DNA of 26,118 nt from Bacillota bacterium (GCA_023441125.1 JAEZQV010000154.1:1-26118); one strand, 5' to 3'; counted from the first letter of the stretch, positions 7,987 to 17,371 are shown. Notes: a model not told the origin generated them from the sequence alone. Translations and numbers: made by a program.

Positions 7987-9249
7987 TTACGGCAGCAACA
8001 GCCGGATAAGGGCCAGCCCCAGGCCGGCCATGCCGCCGACAAGTACGCCGTTAATCCTGACCCAGTCCAGGTCGTCGCCGGCTTTATCCTCAATAAAGGC
8101 ATTCAGGTCCTCGTCGGAGAGCTTTTGTAAGGCCCGGCTGGCTACCTGGCCGACAAGATGGTGTTCCTTTTCTAAAATAGTATGTAGCAAAAGTTTTAAA
8201 TACTCTTCCGCCTGGCACTGGAGCAAACCGTTGTTCTTAAAACGCGTCCAGCAGCGCAGTGCTTGTTCTGTCAGCCATTCAGCCACCGCCGTCCGGTAAG
8301 CGGACGGCTGCTTAAGGGCCGCCAGCACGCTTTCCGCCAGGATGGTTAACGGTGCAGCCAGGTCCAGTCTGGTTAGCTGGCCGTTCTTCCAGTCATTGAC
8401 GGCCTGTTCCCAGGCCGGCGTATTGAGCTTGGTCAGCACAACCTTGAGCTCAGCCTGAAACCACAGCCGCACCGGGTGCTCCTCCTCCAGCAGCTCATCG
8501 ACGATAGCAATCAGCTCCTGGTGCAGGGCCGCTGCGGCATCTGACAAATTGATGCCGTCAATACTCTCCAGGAAACCGGTGATGACCGCTGACAGCCAAT
8601 TCTTCCGGGCCGTGTTCTGTTTCAGTTCGGCCAGATAATCGTACAGAGTATCCCGGGTTTTGTCCTGCCGGACTACGTCTGCCAGTTCCTCAACAATGGC
8701 CCGGTACACATCGCCGCCCTTGCCCGCTTCCAGGGCCCAGCCGACAATGGCGGCCGTATGCGGCACAATGGACTGGCGTCTGAGCGCCAGTTTCAGCACG
8801 CGCTCGCTGTACCTGGCAACCGCCCCGGCATCCAGTGTCTCCGCCAGCTCGGTCAGCAGTTTATCCACCGTCAGGCTGATGCCGGCCCGCATATCGGCTT
8901 TATCTGCATAGCCCATAAGCTTTGCCAGCAGATTTACCTCTTTCAGCCGCATCTTGATTGCCTTTTTACTTAGAAAATCGCCTTCGACCGCCGTCGCCAA
9001 AGCGTCAATGATACGGTCCCGGTTGCGGGGTATGAGGGCGGTGTGGTAAGGAAAACCCAGCGGCTTGCGAAAAAATGCCGTAACCGCAAACCAGTCGGCA
9101 ATCCCGCCGGCCAGACTGGCTTCGGTCACGGTAAGCAGCATGGTCGCCAGCCAGTTGTCCGGATAAGTAAGCTTACAGGTCAGCGCTGCGGCAAACAAGC
9201 CGGCGGCCCCGGCCAGAACCTGGTTGGCCCGCCGTTTACGCGCCCTCAC
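7987..9249 (-). CDS. DUF445 family membrane protein (second of pair)
   Basis: A 420-residue protein of the DUF445 (YheB/YjiN-like) family of unknown function. An N-terminal hydrophobic segment (about residues 10-30) is followed by the family signature GGIADWFAVTAFFRKPLG and PRNRDRI near residues 45-80, a long helical middle region rich in charged residues, and a C-terminal hydrophobic segment beginning IRINGVLVGGMAGLGLALI. This suggests membrane anchoring at both ends with a helical domain between. The start is GTG, overlapping the TGA of the upstream DUF445 gene (GTGA), with AGGAG upstream inside that gene: translational coupling. It is the last gene before the bidirectional terminator. Function is unknown. 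Confidence 0.88.
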   Translation of the reverse strand: MRARKRRANQVLAGAAGLFAAALTCKLTYPDNWLATMLLTVTEASLAGGIADWFAVTAFFRKPLGFPYHTALIPRNRDRIIDALATAVEGDFLSKKAIKMRLKEVNLLAKLMGYADKADMRAGISLTVDKLLTELAETLDAGAVARYSERVLKLALRRQSIVPHTAAIVGWALEAGKGGDVYRAIVEELADVVRQDKTRDTLYDYLAELKQNTARKNWLSAVITGFLESIDGINLSDAAAALHQELIAIVDELLEEEHPVRLWFQAELKVVLTKLNTPAWEQAVNDWKNGQLTRLDLAAPLTILAESVLAALKQPSAYRTAVAEWLTEQALRCWTRFKNNGLLQCQAEEYLKLLLHTILEKEHHLVGQVASRALQKLSDEDLNAFIEDKAGDDLDWVRINGVLVGGMAGLGLALIRLLLP

Positions 9250-10484
9250 GGCCTGACTCCTGCGGCATAAGTCAGCAAAAACAGCACCATACCAACAAGT
9301 CCGCCGACAATAGAGCCATTGATCCTGATCATTTGCAAATCATTCATAACCTTATCCTCAATATAGTGAACCAGCTCCTCATTGCTAAAACCCTCCAGAT
9401 AGGTTGTAACAATCCGGCCGATCTCCCCCTGATTCCGGGTGACCCACCCGGCCAGCCAGGCAGCCAGATACGCATCCAGCTGCCGCTGCCGGTCCGCAGC
9501 ATCTGTTACTTCATTGATCAGCCGCACAGTCCGTTTTACAGCCCACTTGGCGCCCCCGGCCACAAACTCAGGGTGATCGGCCGGCAGCTCGGCCAGATTT
9601 TCGGCCAGTTTGGCTATGAGCGGCCGCAATTCGGCCTCGGCCTTGTGCGCCATGTCGGTATCTGCCTGCAGGCTGCCGGCAAACTCGCCCACTAACGCTA
9701 ACAGACGCTGCCGCACCGGATGGTCTGAGCCTTGCATGTCGGTCAGCAAACTGCGAATTTTCTCCTGGATAATACCGGCTACTGTAGCCGGATCCAGATC
9801 CAGCAAGCTCTCCAGCAGCCAGCCGACCAGTTTGCGCTGATTCTGTTTGGCTGCGTACGCTTTTAGCGCACCGCGGTAAATATCGCCAATCAGCTCGGCC
9901 ATATAGGGTTCACTGACCAGCCGTTTGATTTCTTCCAGAATGCCGTCCGCCAGCTTATCGATAAAACCGTGCTGTACCGACCATTCCAGCGCCTGGCCGA
10001 CCAGCGGGGCCATGCGCACTTTGTGCCGGTGTTCTGTCAGTAACAGGTTAAGAATAGCGTCCAGTCTGTCGGCGCCCAGGCCGCAAACAGCGTCCTTCAA
10101 AACGCCTTCAGCCAGCAAATATAAATGCCGCCTGGCCACCGGCTGGCCGGCGTGATGCACCAGGAGGCGGGACAAACCGGCATCGGCCAGAGTTTCCCGG
10201 ATGGTGGCCGCCGTTACAATCTCGTCCTCAACCATGGTGACAATGGCCTGGAAGATGCGCTGGCGATTGCGGGGAATAATAGCTGTACGGTAGGGAATAT
10301 TCAGCGGCTTGCGAAACAGGGCGGTCACGGCATACCAATCGGCCAGGCCGCCGATCATAGCCGCGCCAAACCCGCTGTTGACCAACCCGCCCCAAAAATT
10401 ATAATGCCAGGGGTAGCTGAGGCAGAACCCGGCCGCGGCGGTAATTAAGGTCAGGCCTGCTTTATTGCTGTTGTCAGTAAGCAC
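9246..10484 (-). CDS. DUF445 family membrane protein (first of pair)
   Basis: A 412-residue DUF445 protein, paralogous to the gene that follows it. It has an N-terminal hydrophobic region, then GGLADWYAVTALFRKPLN and PRNRQRIFQ, the same block as in its neighbour, a long helical middle part, and a C-terminal membrane segment starting IRINGSIVGGLVGMVLFLL. The start is taken as GTG at 10484, which has GGAAGGTGA 4 bases upstream; a TTG at 10520 would extend the protein by 12 residues but lacks a site. The stop overlaps the start of the second DUF445 gene. Paired copies suggest a hetero-oligomer or a tandem duplication. Function is unknown. Confidence 0.87.
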   Translation of the reverse strand: MLTDNSNKAGLTLITAAAGFCLSYPWHYNFWGGLVNSGFGAAMIGGLADWYAVTALFRKPLNIPYRTAIIPRNRQRIFQAIVTMVEDEIVTAATIRETLADAGLSRLLVHHAGQPVARRHLYLLAEGVLKDAVCGLGADRLDAILNLLLTEHRHKVRMAPLVGQALEWSVQHGFIDKLADGILEEIKRLVSEPYMAELIGDIYRGALKAYAAKQNQRKLVGWLLESLLDLDPATVAGIIQEKIRSLLTDMQGSDHPVRQRLLALVGEFAGSLQADTDMAHKAEAELRPLIAKLAENLAELPADHPEFVAGGAKWAVKRTVRLINEVTDAADRQRQLDAYLAAWLAGWVTRNQGEIGRIVTTYLEGFSNEELVHYIEDKVMNDLQMIRINGSIVGGLVGMVLFLLTYAAGVRP

Positions 10485-10656
10485 AATATCACCTTCCCGC
10501 CAGTATAGTCTATGCGGCAACTGGACCGTTCAGCCAATTTTCTAGCCAATATCTGAAAGTCGTGCCCTAGAGGGTCAATTTGTGAGCTTAGGCGACACAG
10601 GCGGCGTTCACCTGCCGCTATCCGTGCCGGTGAATTGCCAGGCCATGAGCCGGACT

Positions 10657-10685
10657 TTGCTATTGGCCTTCAGCCAAGCTACAAT
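10657..10685 (+). promoter_or_regulatory. Sigma-A-type promoter for the 57-residue small protein
   Basis: TTGCTA (10657-10662) and TACAAT (10680-10685) are spaced by exactly 17 bases, about 30 bases before the ATG of the small gene. Both are close to consensus. An inverted repeat further upstream (GCGGC...GCCGC around 10602-10620) has no assigned role. Confidence 0.7.
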
Positions 10686-10715
10686 AAAATGAGATTACTG
10701 TTAGGAGGAGAGGTT

Positions 10716-10889
10716 ATGTCTATTATCTACTGGTTCCTGCATGCCATCACCGGCTGTCCCGCAACCAGTCTGAGTCATACTATGTACGGCACCACTCACT
10801 GCCGCGCCTGCGGCCGGGTAACGTTTGTCTCCGACACGCTCCCGAAAATTACCCGGCTCAAAGCGCCCAACCGCTTCGGGTACCGGTAA
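10716..10889 (+). CDS. Small hypothetical protein with a CxxC motif
   Basis: A 57-residue protein, starting at an ATG with AGGAGGAG about 5 bases upstream. The first ~13 residues are hydrophobic (MSIIYWFLHAITG). It contains three cysteines: Cys14 and a CRACG motif at Cys29/Cys32, a pattern often used for metal binding or redox, then a basic C terminus. A longer reading frame that opens at 10635 is rejected because the strong ribosome binding site and promoter point to 10716. It stands alone between the DUF445 pair and the convergent ABC exporter genes. I do not recognise the family. The good promoter and ribosome binding site argue that it is real and expressed. Confidence 0.72.
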   Translation: MSIIYWFLHAITGCPATSLSHTMYGTTHCRACGRVTFVSDTLPKITRLKAPNRFGYR

Positions 10890-10938
10890 TAGCCGCCCCG
10901 GCCCGGCCGGGATGGTACATAATCCCGTCAACCTTCCT

Positions 10939-11688
10939 CTATACAATCAGCCGCCGGGTCATAAGCCTTACAGCCAGCGGCATTAATAATACGGCAACGA
11001 AGAGCAGCACCCCGGCATGCACCAGCAGGCCGGGGTTATGATTTCCCAAAGCCATTGCCCGGCACACTTCCACACTGTGATAAATGGGATTGAGCCAGGC
11101 TGCCGTTTGCGCCCAGCCGGGCATGGCATTGATCGGAAAGAATACCCCGGAAAAAAGATAAGCCGGCGTCAAAAATAAAGTAACATAATAATTAAAGTTG
11201 TCAATATTAGTGGTTACGCCGGTATAACACAGGGCCAGCAGGGAAAATGTCAGCCCCGGAATGACCAGAAAGAGCGGTATTAGGAGCGCCGACCACGCTC
11301 GGACCTGCCCGAGGGCGGTAATCACGCCCAGGATGACGGCCCCGAACACCATGCTTTTAAAAGTGCCGTACAGGATATCGGCGGCGACAATGTCCCGCAC
11401 AGTAACCGGGCCGGCCAGCATGGCCTGAAACGTTTTCTGGTAATGCAGCCGGATAAAACTGCCGTAGGTACATTCAAAGGAGGCGGCGAACATCGCCGAA
11501 GAAGCCACCATGCCCGGCGCAATATACTGAATGTAGGCCAAGCCTTCGATATCCTGGACAAAACTCCCCAGGCCGTAGCCCATAGCCGAAAGATACAACA
11601 GGGGTTCAATAAAGTTGAACATGATATTGGTAAACCATATTTTTTTAAATACCGCCATGTGGCGGGCAAAGATGCGCAGTATGGCCAT
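10939..11688 (-). CDS. ABC-2 type export permease
   Basis: Inner-membrane permease of the ABC-2 family, 249 residues, with about six transmembrane segments and family-type stretches such as FNFIEPLLYLSAMGYGLG near the start and LTPAYLFSGVFFPINAMPGW in the C-terminal half. It resembles the NodJ/DrrB group, which export polysaccharides, lipochito-oligosaccharides or drugs with an ATPase of the NodI/DrrA type. The ATG overlaps the stop of the ATPase gene (TAATG) and has AGGAGAAGG upstream, so the two are translationally coupled and form one exporter. An upstream in-frame extension of 36 residues overlaps the ATPase gene and is rejected. The substrate is unknown. Confidence 0.9.
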   Translation of the reverse strand: MAILRIFARHMAVFKKIWFTNIMFNFIEPLLYLSAMGYGLGSFVQDIEGLAYIQYIAPGMVASSAMFAASFECTYGSFIRLHYQKTFQAMLAGPVTVRDIVAADILYGTFKSMVFGAVILGVITALGQVRAWSALLIPLFLVIPGLTFSLLALCYTGVTTNIDNFNYYVTLFLTPAYLFSGVFFPINAMPGWAQTAAWLNPIYHSVEVCRAMALGNHNPGLLVHAGVLLFVAVLLMPLAVRLMTRRLIV

Positions 11689-12617
11689 TAGCCTTCTCCT
11701 CCTGAGCCGGTTAGTTTCAAAAATACGTCTTCCAGATTGGCCGGACGCAATAAATACGCGTGCTTGGGCACCCCCCATGCCTCCAGGCTGTGACACAGTT
11801 CTTCACCGTGCTCAGTATAAAGGAATATTCCATCCACGACGCGGATAACCTCGCCCCCCTGCGCCGTCACCCGCTCTTCCAGCCCGGGCGGCACCTGGGC
11901 CAGCGGCAAATGAATTTCAATGGCGCAGGGCAGAACCTGGGTGGCTATCAGTCCTTGCGGACTGCCTTCGGCCAGGATAATGCCTTCATGCATGATAACC
12001 AATCTGTCGCACAACTGAACCGCCTCTTCCATATAGTGCGTAGTCAGGATAAGCGTAACACCCTCTGCTTTAAGACTTCTGAGCTTTTGCCATACCAGGT
12101 GCCGGGCCTGGGGATCAAGCCCGGTGGTCGGTTCATCCAGGATGATGATTTCCGGTCTGTTCATAAGTGCCCGGGCAATAACCAGCCGCCGTTTGAGGCC
12201 GCCCGACAAGCTCTCAATCGAACTGTTTTCTTTCTCCTCAAGACCCATAAAGCGTAATAAATCCAAGCCGCGCGACCGAGCCTCCGTCCGGCTTAAACCA
12301 AAAATCAGTCCATATACTATGAGATTTTCGATGACGGTCAAATCCTCATCGAGGTTATCCTCCTGCGGCACTACGCCCAAACGGGCTTTCAAAGCCGGCG
12401 GCGTCAGCCTGACCGCCTCCTCAAACAGCCACAGTTTGCCTTCCGCTACCGTCGACATGCCGTACATCATCCGCATGGTTGTCGTCTTACCGGCGCCGTT
12501 ATGCCCTAAAAATCCATAACACTCGCCGGCCCTGATGCTGAACGAGATTCCTTTCAGCGCCCGGAAGCCATTATAAGTTTTGCCAAGGCCTTCGGCCCGG
12601 ACAACGGTTGTCGCCAT
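11688..12617 (-). CDS. ABC transporter ATPase (NodI/DrrA-like)
   Basis: Cytoplasmic ATPase of an ABC-2 exporter, 309 residues. Walker A GHNGAGKTT is at residues 38-46, the signature LSGGL at 137-141, Walker B IIILDEP with Asp161/Glu162, and the switch His194 (TTHYMEEA). The C-terminal ~80 residues form the small extension typical of NodI/DrrA ATPases. The ATG at 12617 is chosen because GGGAGG lies 9 bases before it; an ATG three codons upstream directly abuts that site. The permease follows with a one-base overlap. The gene is downstream of the ilv-leu operon, separated by a terminator. Confidence 0.92.
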   Translation of the reverse strand: MATTVVRAEGLGKTYNGFRALKGISFSIRAGECYGFLGHNGAGKTTTMRMMYGMSTVAEGKLWLFEEAVRLTPPALKARLGVVPQEDNLDEDLTVIENLIVYGLIFGLSRTEARSRGLDLLRFMGLEEKENSSIESLSGGLKRRLVIARALMNRPEIIILDEPTTGLDPQARHLVWQKLRSLKAEGVTLILTTHYMEEAVQLCDRLVIMHEGIILAEGSPQGLIATQVLPCAIEIHLPLAQVPPGLEERVTAQGGEVIRVVDGIFLYTEHGEELCHSLEAWGVPKHAYLLRPANLEDVFLKLTGSGGEG

Positions 12618-12707
12618 GAATACCATCCTCCCAGCAATCCGGCCGGCTGCCGGTAAACCATTGTCCCGCGCAGCCGGGTGTGCTGTTTTTTCTCAAGAGT
12701 CCCAAAG

Positions 12708-12745
12708 AAAAAAGCAGCTGTATCTATATGATACCAACTGCTCTT
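12708..12745 (-). terminator. Terminator of the ilv-leu operon
   Basis: On the minus strand an imperfect hairpin (GCAG...TATC paired with GATA...CTGC, 12741-12714, loop ATATA) is followed by TTTTTT. The middle of the stem has a small internal loop, so it is weaker than other terminators here, but it lies about 50 bases after the ilvB stop. Confidence 0.65.
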
Positions 12746-12797
12746 TCAAAAATCCACCCGATTATGGGATTTGCCTCACATGCCTCATAAATTGTCC

Positions 12798-14465
12798 TTA
12801 CATATCCACATACGAATCCATGGCTCCGCCCGGCGCAATCATGGGTGTAACCAGATCGGCGGTGGCAATATTGGCAACCAGGAGGGACGGCCCCGGCCGT
12901 TCCCAGGCGTCACTAAGCGCCTGGCTGAATTCCGGCGGCGTATTGGCCACCGCCGCCGGCAGGCCAAAGGCCGCGGCAAAGGCGGTAAAGTCCATGGGAG
13001 CCGGCAGCAGGGAAGCCGAGTAGCGTTTATCAAAGAAACAATGCTGCAACTGCCGGACCATACCCAGACTCTGATTGTTAATGACAATGGAAATGATCGG
13101 CAGCCGCTCCGCAGCTACGGTATAGAGCTCACAGCCGGTCATTTTCAGCGAACCGTCGCCGACAATGTGCACCACCCGTTTCTCCGGCCTGGCCAGTTGC
13201 GCGCCCAGCGCCGCCGGCAGGCCAAACCCCATAGCCCCCAGACCGCCTGACGTGAGAAACCCCCGCGGGCTGTTTACCTTCAGGTCTTGCGCCGCCCACA
13301 TCTGGTGCTGGCCCACATCGGTAACATAAATGACCTCTTTATCGGCCAGCTGGCTATTCAAAGCCGCCATAACCCCGGCGGCAGTAAGTTCGCTTTGGTT
13401 GACAGGCGCAGTGTAAGTGGACTGCCACTGCCGGATGGTCTCCCACCAGGCTGACCGCTCACCGGGAACGACAGCCTGCGTAAGTTCAGTCAGGATACTG
13501 TTCATTTCTCCGACCAGCGGTACAGCCGCATCGACATTTTTATGAACTTCCGCCGGGTCAATATCAATATGGATAATGGTTTTGCCGGCGGCGTAGCGGG
13601 CCCGGTCACCGGTTACCCGGTCGTTAAAGCGGCTGCCGGTTACAATCAGTACATCCGCCGCATGCACCGCATGATTGGCCGGTTTAAGCCCATGCAGCCC
13701 CGTCATGCCGAGCAGGTTGGGGTGCTGGCCTGGTAGAGCGCCAATGCCCATCAGGGTTGTCACGACTGGCAGGCCGCATTGTTCGGCAAAGCGGGTCAGC
13801 GTCTGGCCGGCATTGGCATGAATACAGCCGCCGCCGGCAATGATAACCGGTCTTTTGGCCGCGCTGACGGCCGCGGCCGCCTTGCTGATGAGGTTTGGCA
13901 GGTCCGGTGACTGCCGGACCAGGTTCTGCCCGGAAGAGGCGGTGGCCAGATCGGCAAAGTTATAGGTATTGGCCTGGATGTCACGCGGAATGTCAACAAG
14001 TACCGGACCGGGCCGCCCGGACCGGGCAATGTTGAAAGCCCGCCGCAGGGTATCGGTCAGCTTGCCGCTATCCTTGACCAAAAAATTATGTTTGGTAATC
14101 GGCATGGTGATGCCGGTGATATCGATTTCCTGGAAAGCATCCCGGCCGATCAGGTTGGTTTGCACCTGGCCGGTAATGGCTACCACCGGCACCGAATCCA
14201 TGAAGGCAGCCGCCAGCCCTGTCACCAGATTGGTAGCGCCCGGCCCCGAAGTGGCAATGCATACCCCAACCCGGCCGCTGGCTCTGGCATATCCGTCCGC
14301 AGCGTGGGCGGCTCCCTGCTCATGTACAGTTAACACATGGCGGACAGGTGAACCATACAGCGCATCATACAGCGGCAAAATGGTCCCGCCGGGATACCCG
14401 AATACCGTGTCTACCCCTTCTTTGACCAGGCATTTCACAATAGCTTGTGCACCTGTCATGAGCAT
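12798..14465 (-). CDS. ilvB: Acetolactate synthase large subunit
   Basis: Thiamine diphosphate enzyme that condenses two pyruvates to acetolactate (or pyruvate with 2-ketobutyrate to acetohydroxybutyrate), the first common step to valine, leucine and isoleucine. The 555-residue protein has the catalytic Glu49 in VHEQGAAHAADGYARASG, the central flavin-binding type domain, and the ThDP/Mg motif GDGSLKMTGCEL beginning at residue 436 and ending with INN near 463. The GDG motif is followed by LKMTGCEL rather than the more common FQM.xQEL, a mild divergence. The start ATG has GGGGTGAT upstream. It is the last gene of the operon, 6 bases after leuB, whereas the small subunit ilvN is the first. Catabolic AlsS is an alternative, but the operon context argues for biosynthesis. 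Confidence 0.92.
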   Translation of the reverse strand: MLMTGAQAIVKCLVKEGVDTVFGYPGGTILPLYDALYGSPVRHVLTVHEQGAAHAADGYARASGRVGVCIATSGPGATNLVTGLAAAFMDSVPVVAITGQVQTNLIGRDAFQEIDITGITMPITKHNFLVKDSGKLTDTLRRAFNIARSGRPGPVLVDIPRDIQANTYNFADLATASSGQNLVRQSPDLPNLISKAAAAVSAAKRPVIIAGGGCIHANAGQTLTRFAEQCGLPVVTTLMGIGALPGQHPNLLGMTGLHGLKPANHAVHAADVLIVTGSRFNDRVTGDRARYAAGKTIIHIDIDPAEVHKNVDAAVPLVGEMNSILTELTQAVVPGERSAWWETIRQWQSTYTAPVNQSELTAAGVMAALNSQLADKEVIYVTDVGQHQMWAAQDLKVNSPRGFLTSGGLGAMGFGLPAALGAQLARPEKRVVHIVGDGSLKMTGCELYTVAAERLPIISIVINNQSLGMVRQLQHCFFDKRYSASLLPAPMDFTAFAAAFGLPAAVANTPPEFSQALSDAWERPGPSLLVANIATADLVTPMIAPGGAMDSYVDM

Positions 14466-14471
14466 AGATTA

Positions 14472-15542
14472 TCACCCCAGTCTTGCGATTACTTGCTGTT
14501 TCATTTCGTCGGTCGATACCCGGGTAAAACCTTGCTGGTAAATATCGGCGGTACGGTAACCATCGGCCAGCACCCGTTCAACCGCCGTTTCAATCATAGC
14601 CGCCGCCGGCTCACTGCCCAGCGAATACCTAAACATCATCGCCGCCGACAGAATGGTTCCCAGCGGATTGGCAATTCCCTGGCCGGCAATATCGGGCGCC
14701 GAACCGTGAATAGGCTCGTACAGCCCGGTACCGTCCCCCAGGCTGGCCGAAGGCAACAGACCAATCGATCCGGTCAGCACCGCGGCCTCATCACTTAAAA
14801 TATCGCCGAACAGATTACCGGTAACAATAACGTCAAAGCTGCCGGGATTCAATACCAGCTGCATAGCGCAATTGTCAACATACATATGGCTGAGTTCCAC
14901 CTGGGCAAAGTCGGCCGCCACCTCGCCGGCGATCTTGCGCCACAGGCGGGATGTGGCCAGCACATTGGCCTTATCTACCGACATAACCCTGCCCTTACGG
15001 GCAATGGCGGCACGGCAGGCCAGACGGACGATGCGTTCAATTTCCGGGCGGCTGTACATCTCGTTGTCACAGGCCTGCTCGACCCCGTTAATTACCGCCG
15101 CTTCCTGCCGGGCGCCAAAATAGATGCCGCCGGTCAGTTCGCGCACAATGACAATATCCACGGTACTGACAATTTCGGGTTTAAGCGGCGACTGGCCCGC
15201 CAAAGCCGGAAAAGCTTTGACCGGCCGGAGATTGGCATACAGACCCAGCGCTTTGCGCAGACCGAGAATGGCTTTCTCGGCCCGGAGCTCAGGCGACACA
15301 TGATCCCATTTTGGTCCGCCGACGGCCCCTAACAGTACGCCGTCGGCCTGGCGACAGGCGGCAACAGTATCCTCGGGCAGCGGCACACCGAATTGATCAA
15401 TGGCGGCGCCACCGGCCTGTTTGGTCTCATGGGTAAAGCTAAAACCGAGCTTATCGGCAGCCGCTTGCGCCACACTGAGCGCAGCAGCGGTAATTTCCCC
15501 GCCAATGCCGTCACCGGGAATAACTACTATATGTTTGCTCAT
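14472..15542 (-). CDS. leuB: 3-isopropylmalate dehydrogenase
   Basis: NAD-dependent oxidative decarboxylase that turns 3-isopropylmalate into 2-ketoisocaproate in leucine synthesis. The 356-residue protein matches the family length and motifs: IPGDGIGGE at the N terminus, RKALGLYANLRPVK, RELTGGIYFG, and GSAPDIAGQGIANPLGTILSAAMM, the substrate and NAD sites. The ATG is preceded by GGGAGGT. It is separated from leuD by 69 bases that contain a strong hairpin, and from ilvB by 6. Confidence 0.97.
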   Translation of the reverse strand: MSKHIVVIPGDGIGGEITAAALSVAQAAADKLGFSFTHETKQAGGAAIDQFGVPLPEDTVAACRQADGVLLGAVGGPKWDHVSPELRAEKAILGLRKALGLYANLRPVKAFPALAGQSPLKPEIVSTVDIVIVRELTGGIYFGARQEAAVINGVEQACDNEMYSRPEIERIVRLACRAAIARKGRVMSVDKANVLATSRLWRKIAGEVAADFAQVELSHMYVDNCAMQLVLNPGSFDVIVTGNLFGDILSDEAAVLTGSIGLLPSASLGDGTGLYEPIHGSAPDIAGQGIANPLGTILSAAMMFRYSLGSEPAAAMIETAVERVLADGYRTADIYQQGFTRVSTDEMKQQVIARLG

Positions 15543-15569
15543 CGTTACCTCCCTAACCCCACTTGGGCC

Positions 15570-15601
15570 GGGAGATTGTCCCGCTAGCGAAACAATCTCC
15601 C
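15570..15601 (-). other. Intercistronic hairpin between leuD and leuB
   Basis: A perfect 10-base-pair inverted repeat (15570-15579 with 15592-15601, arms GGGAGATTGT/ACAATCTCCC) with a 12-base loop that itself contains CGCTAGCG. No T-tract follows on either strand, so it is not a plain terminator. In an operon transcript it could protect or process the mRNA, setting different levels for leuD and leuB-ilvB. Confidence 0.6.
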
Positions 15602-15611
15602 TGTGTTCATC

Positions 15612-16106
15612 TTACTTTTTCAGTATTTCCCGGGTGTAGCCGACCAAGCCGCCGGCCTGGGCAATTTCCTGGATAAAACCGGGCAATGGCGGTACGGCAA
15701 ACTTTTCGCCGGTGCCGGCGTTCACGGCCACGCCGGCATCTAAATCCACTTCCAGGATATCACCGGCTTTAATATTGATATCGCCTTCGCCCAGTTCAAT
15801 GAGCGGCAGGCCAATATTAATGGCATTGCGATAAAAGATCCGGGCAAAGCTTTCCGCCACCACACAGGCCACGCCGGCCGCCTTCAAAGCGCCGGGTGCA
15901 TGTTCCCGCGAAGAGCCGCAGCCAAAGTTTTTGCCGGCGACAATAATATCGCCCTGCTCAACCTTGCCGGCAAAGGTAGGATCGATATCTTCCATAGCAT
16001 GGGTGGCGAGTTCTTTCATATCGGCGGTATTTAAATATCTGGCCGGGATAATTACATCGGTATCGACATTATCGCCATAGCGCCAGACTTTTCCGGAAAA
16101 TTTCAT
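15612..16106 (-). CDS. leuD: 3-isopropylmalate dehydratase small subunit
   Basis: Swivel-domain subunit of isopropylmalate isomerase, 164 residues, the short type that pairs with a ~420-residue LeuC. It shows [13 protein letters not shown] near the start and [14 protein letters not shown] mid-protein, the substrate-binding segment. The start ATG overlaps the leuC stop (ATGA) and has GAGGAGGT upstream, so the two subunits are translationally coupled. Confidence 0.97.
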   Translation of the reverse strand: MKFSGKVWRYGDNVDTDVIIPARYLNTADMKELATHAMEDIDPTFAGKVEQGDIIVAGKNFGCGSSREHAPGALKAAGVACVVAESFARIFYRNAINIGLPLIELGEGDINIKAGDILEVDLDAGVAVNAGTGEKFAVPPLPGFIQEIAQAGGLVGYTREILKK

Positions 16107-17371
16107 GATGCTACCTCCTCAGGCCCGGCTATCCGTCCTAATACGGCGCTTGCCGCCGCCACAACCGGACTGGCAAGATACACCTCACTGTCAACATGCC
16201 CCATCCGCCCGCGAAAATTGCGGTTGGTCGTGGCCACCGCCCGTTCGCCTTTGGCCAGAATGCCCATATACCCGCCCAGGCAGGGGCCGCAGGTCGGTGT
16301 GCTGACCACCGCGCCTGCTTTAATAAATATTTCCACATAGCCGCGTTTAAGAGCTTCCAGATAAACAGCCTGACTGCCGGGGATAATGATGGCCCGTACA
16401 TCTTCATGCACCTGCCGGCCGTTTAAAACGGCCGCCGCCTGCTCCAAATCCTCAATCCGGCCGTTAGTACAGGAGCCGATGACTACCTGATTAATGGCCG
16501 TCGGCTGAATATCACTCACGGGCCGCACATTTTCCGGCAGATGCGGCAAGGCCACAACCGGCGTGAGTTTATCCAGGTCAATGGTAACAATGCGGACATA
16601 TTCCGCATCCGGATCAGCCGCCACCGGCGTATACGGTTTTTTGACCCGGCCGGCCAGATACGCTTCGGTAATAGCATCGACCGGGAAGATGCCGTTTTTG
16701 GCCCCGGCTTCAATGGCCATATTGGCGATGGTCAGCCTGTCGGTCATAGTAAGGGCGGCTACCCCTTCGCCGGCAAACTCCAGCGACTGATAGCGGGCGC
16801 CGTCTACCCCAATCATGCCGATCAGTTTCAGGATAACATCCTTGCCTGATACCCATTTGCCGAGCTTGCCCTTGAGTTCCACTTTAATGCTGGCCGGGAC
16901 CTTGAACCAGGTCTCGCCGGTAGCCATGGCACAGGCCATGTCGGTCGAGCCCACGCCGGTGGCAAAGGCGCCCACGGCGCCATAAGTACAGGTGTGGGAA
17001 TCGGCGCCGATAATAACCTCACCCGGAGCCACCAGGCCCTGCTCAGGCAGCAGGACATGCTCAATGCCCATGCGGCCGACCTCGAAGTAATGGGTAATCT
17101 GCTGCTTTCTGGCAAATTCCCGCATGGTCTTGGCCATCTCGGCGGACTTGATATCTTTATTGGGCGTAAAGTGGTCAGGGACCAGGACAATTTTATCTTT
17201 ATCAAACACTTTGTCACTTATCTGCTCAAATTCCTGAATAGCCGGCGGGGCGGTGATATCATTGCCCAGGACCAGGTCCAGCCTGGCTTTGATGAGCTGG
17301 CCGGGCTGGACTTCCGGCAAACCGGCATGGGCGGCAAAAATTTTTTCAGTCATTGTCATCGGTCTAGCCAT
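16103..17371 (-). CDS. leuC: 3-isopropylmalate dehydratase large subunit
   Basis: Aconitase-family subunit that binds a [4Fe-4S] cluster and isomerises 2-isopropylmalate to 3-isopropylmalate with LeuD. The 422-residue length marks it as the LeuC/HacA short type. The three cluster cysteines are in IGSCTNGR and [10 protein letters not shown], and [21 protein letters not shown] is the conserved substrate region. The ATG at 17371 follows AGGGAGGT by about 9 bases; a start at 17419 would overlap leuA by 40 bases and is rejected. Gap to leuA is 8 bases. Confidence 0.96.
   Translation of the reverse strand: MARPMTMTEKIFAAHAGLPEVQPGQLIKARLDLVLGNDITAPPAIQEFEQISDKVFDKDKIVLVPDHFTPNKDIKSAEMAKTMREFARKQQITHYFEVGRMGIEHVLLPEQGLVAPGEVIIGADSHTCTYGAVGAFATGVGSTDMACAMATGETWFKVPASIKVELKGKLGKWVSGKDVILKLIGMIGVDGARYQSLEFAGEGVAALTMTDRLTIANMAIEAGAKNGIFPVDAITEAYLAGRVKKPYTPVAADPDAEYVRIVTIDLDKLTPVVALPHLPENVRPVSDIQPTAINQVVIGSCTNGRIEDLEQAAAVLNGRQVHEDVRAIIIPGSQAVYLEALKRGYVEIFIKAGAVVSTPTCGPCLGGYMGILAKGERAVATTNRNFRGRMGHVDSEVYLASPVVAAASAVLGRIAGPEEVAS

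Noticed and set aside
12636..12690. Plus-strand terminator (CCGGCTGC...GCAGCCGG then TTTTTT)
   Set aside because: The loop is about 20 bases, the T-run is separated from the stem, and no plus-strand gene precedes it.
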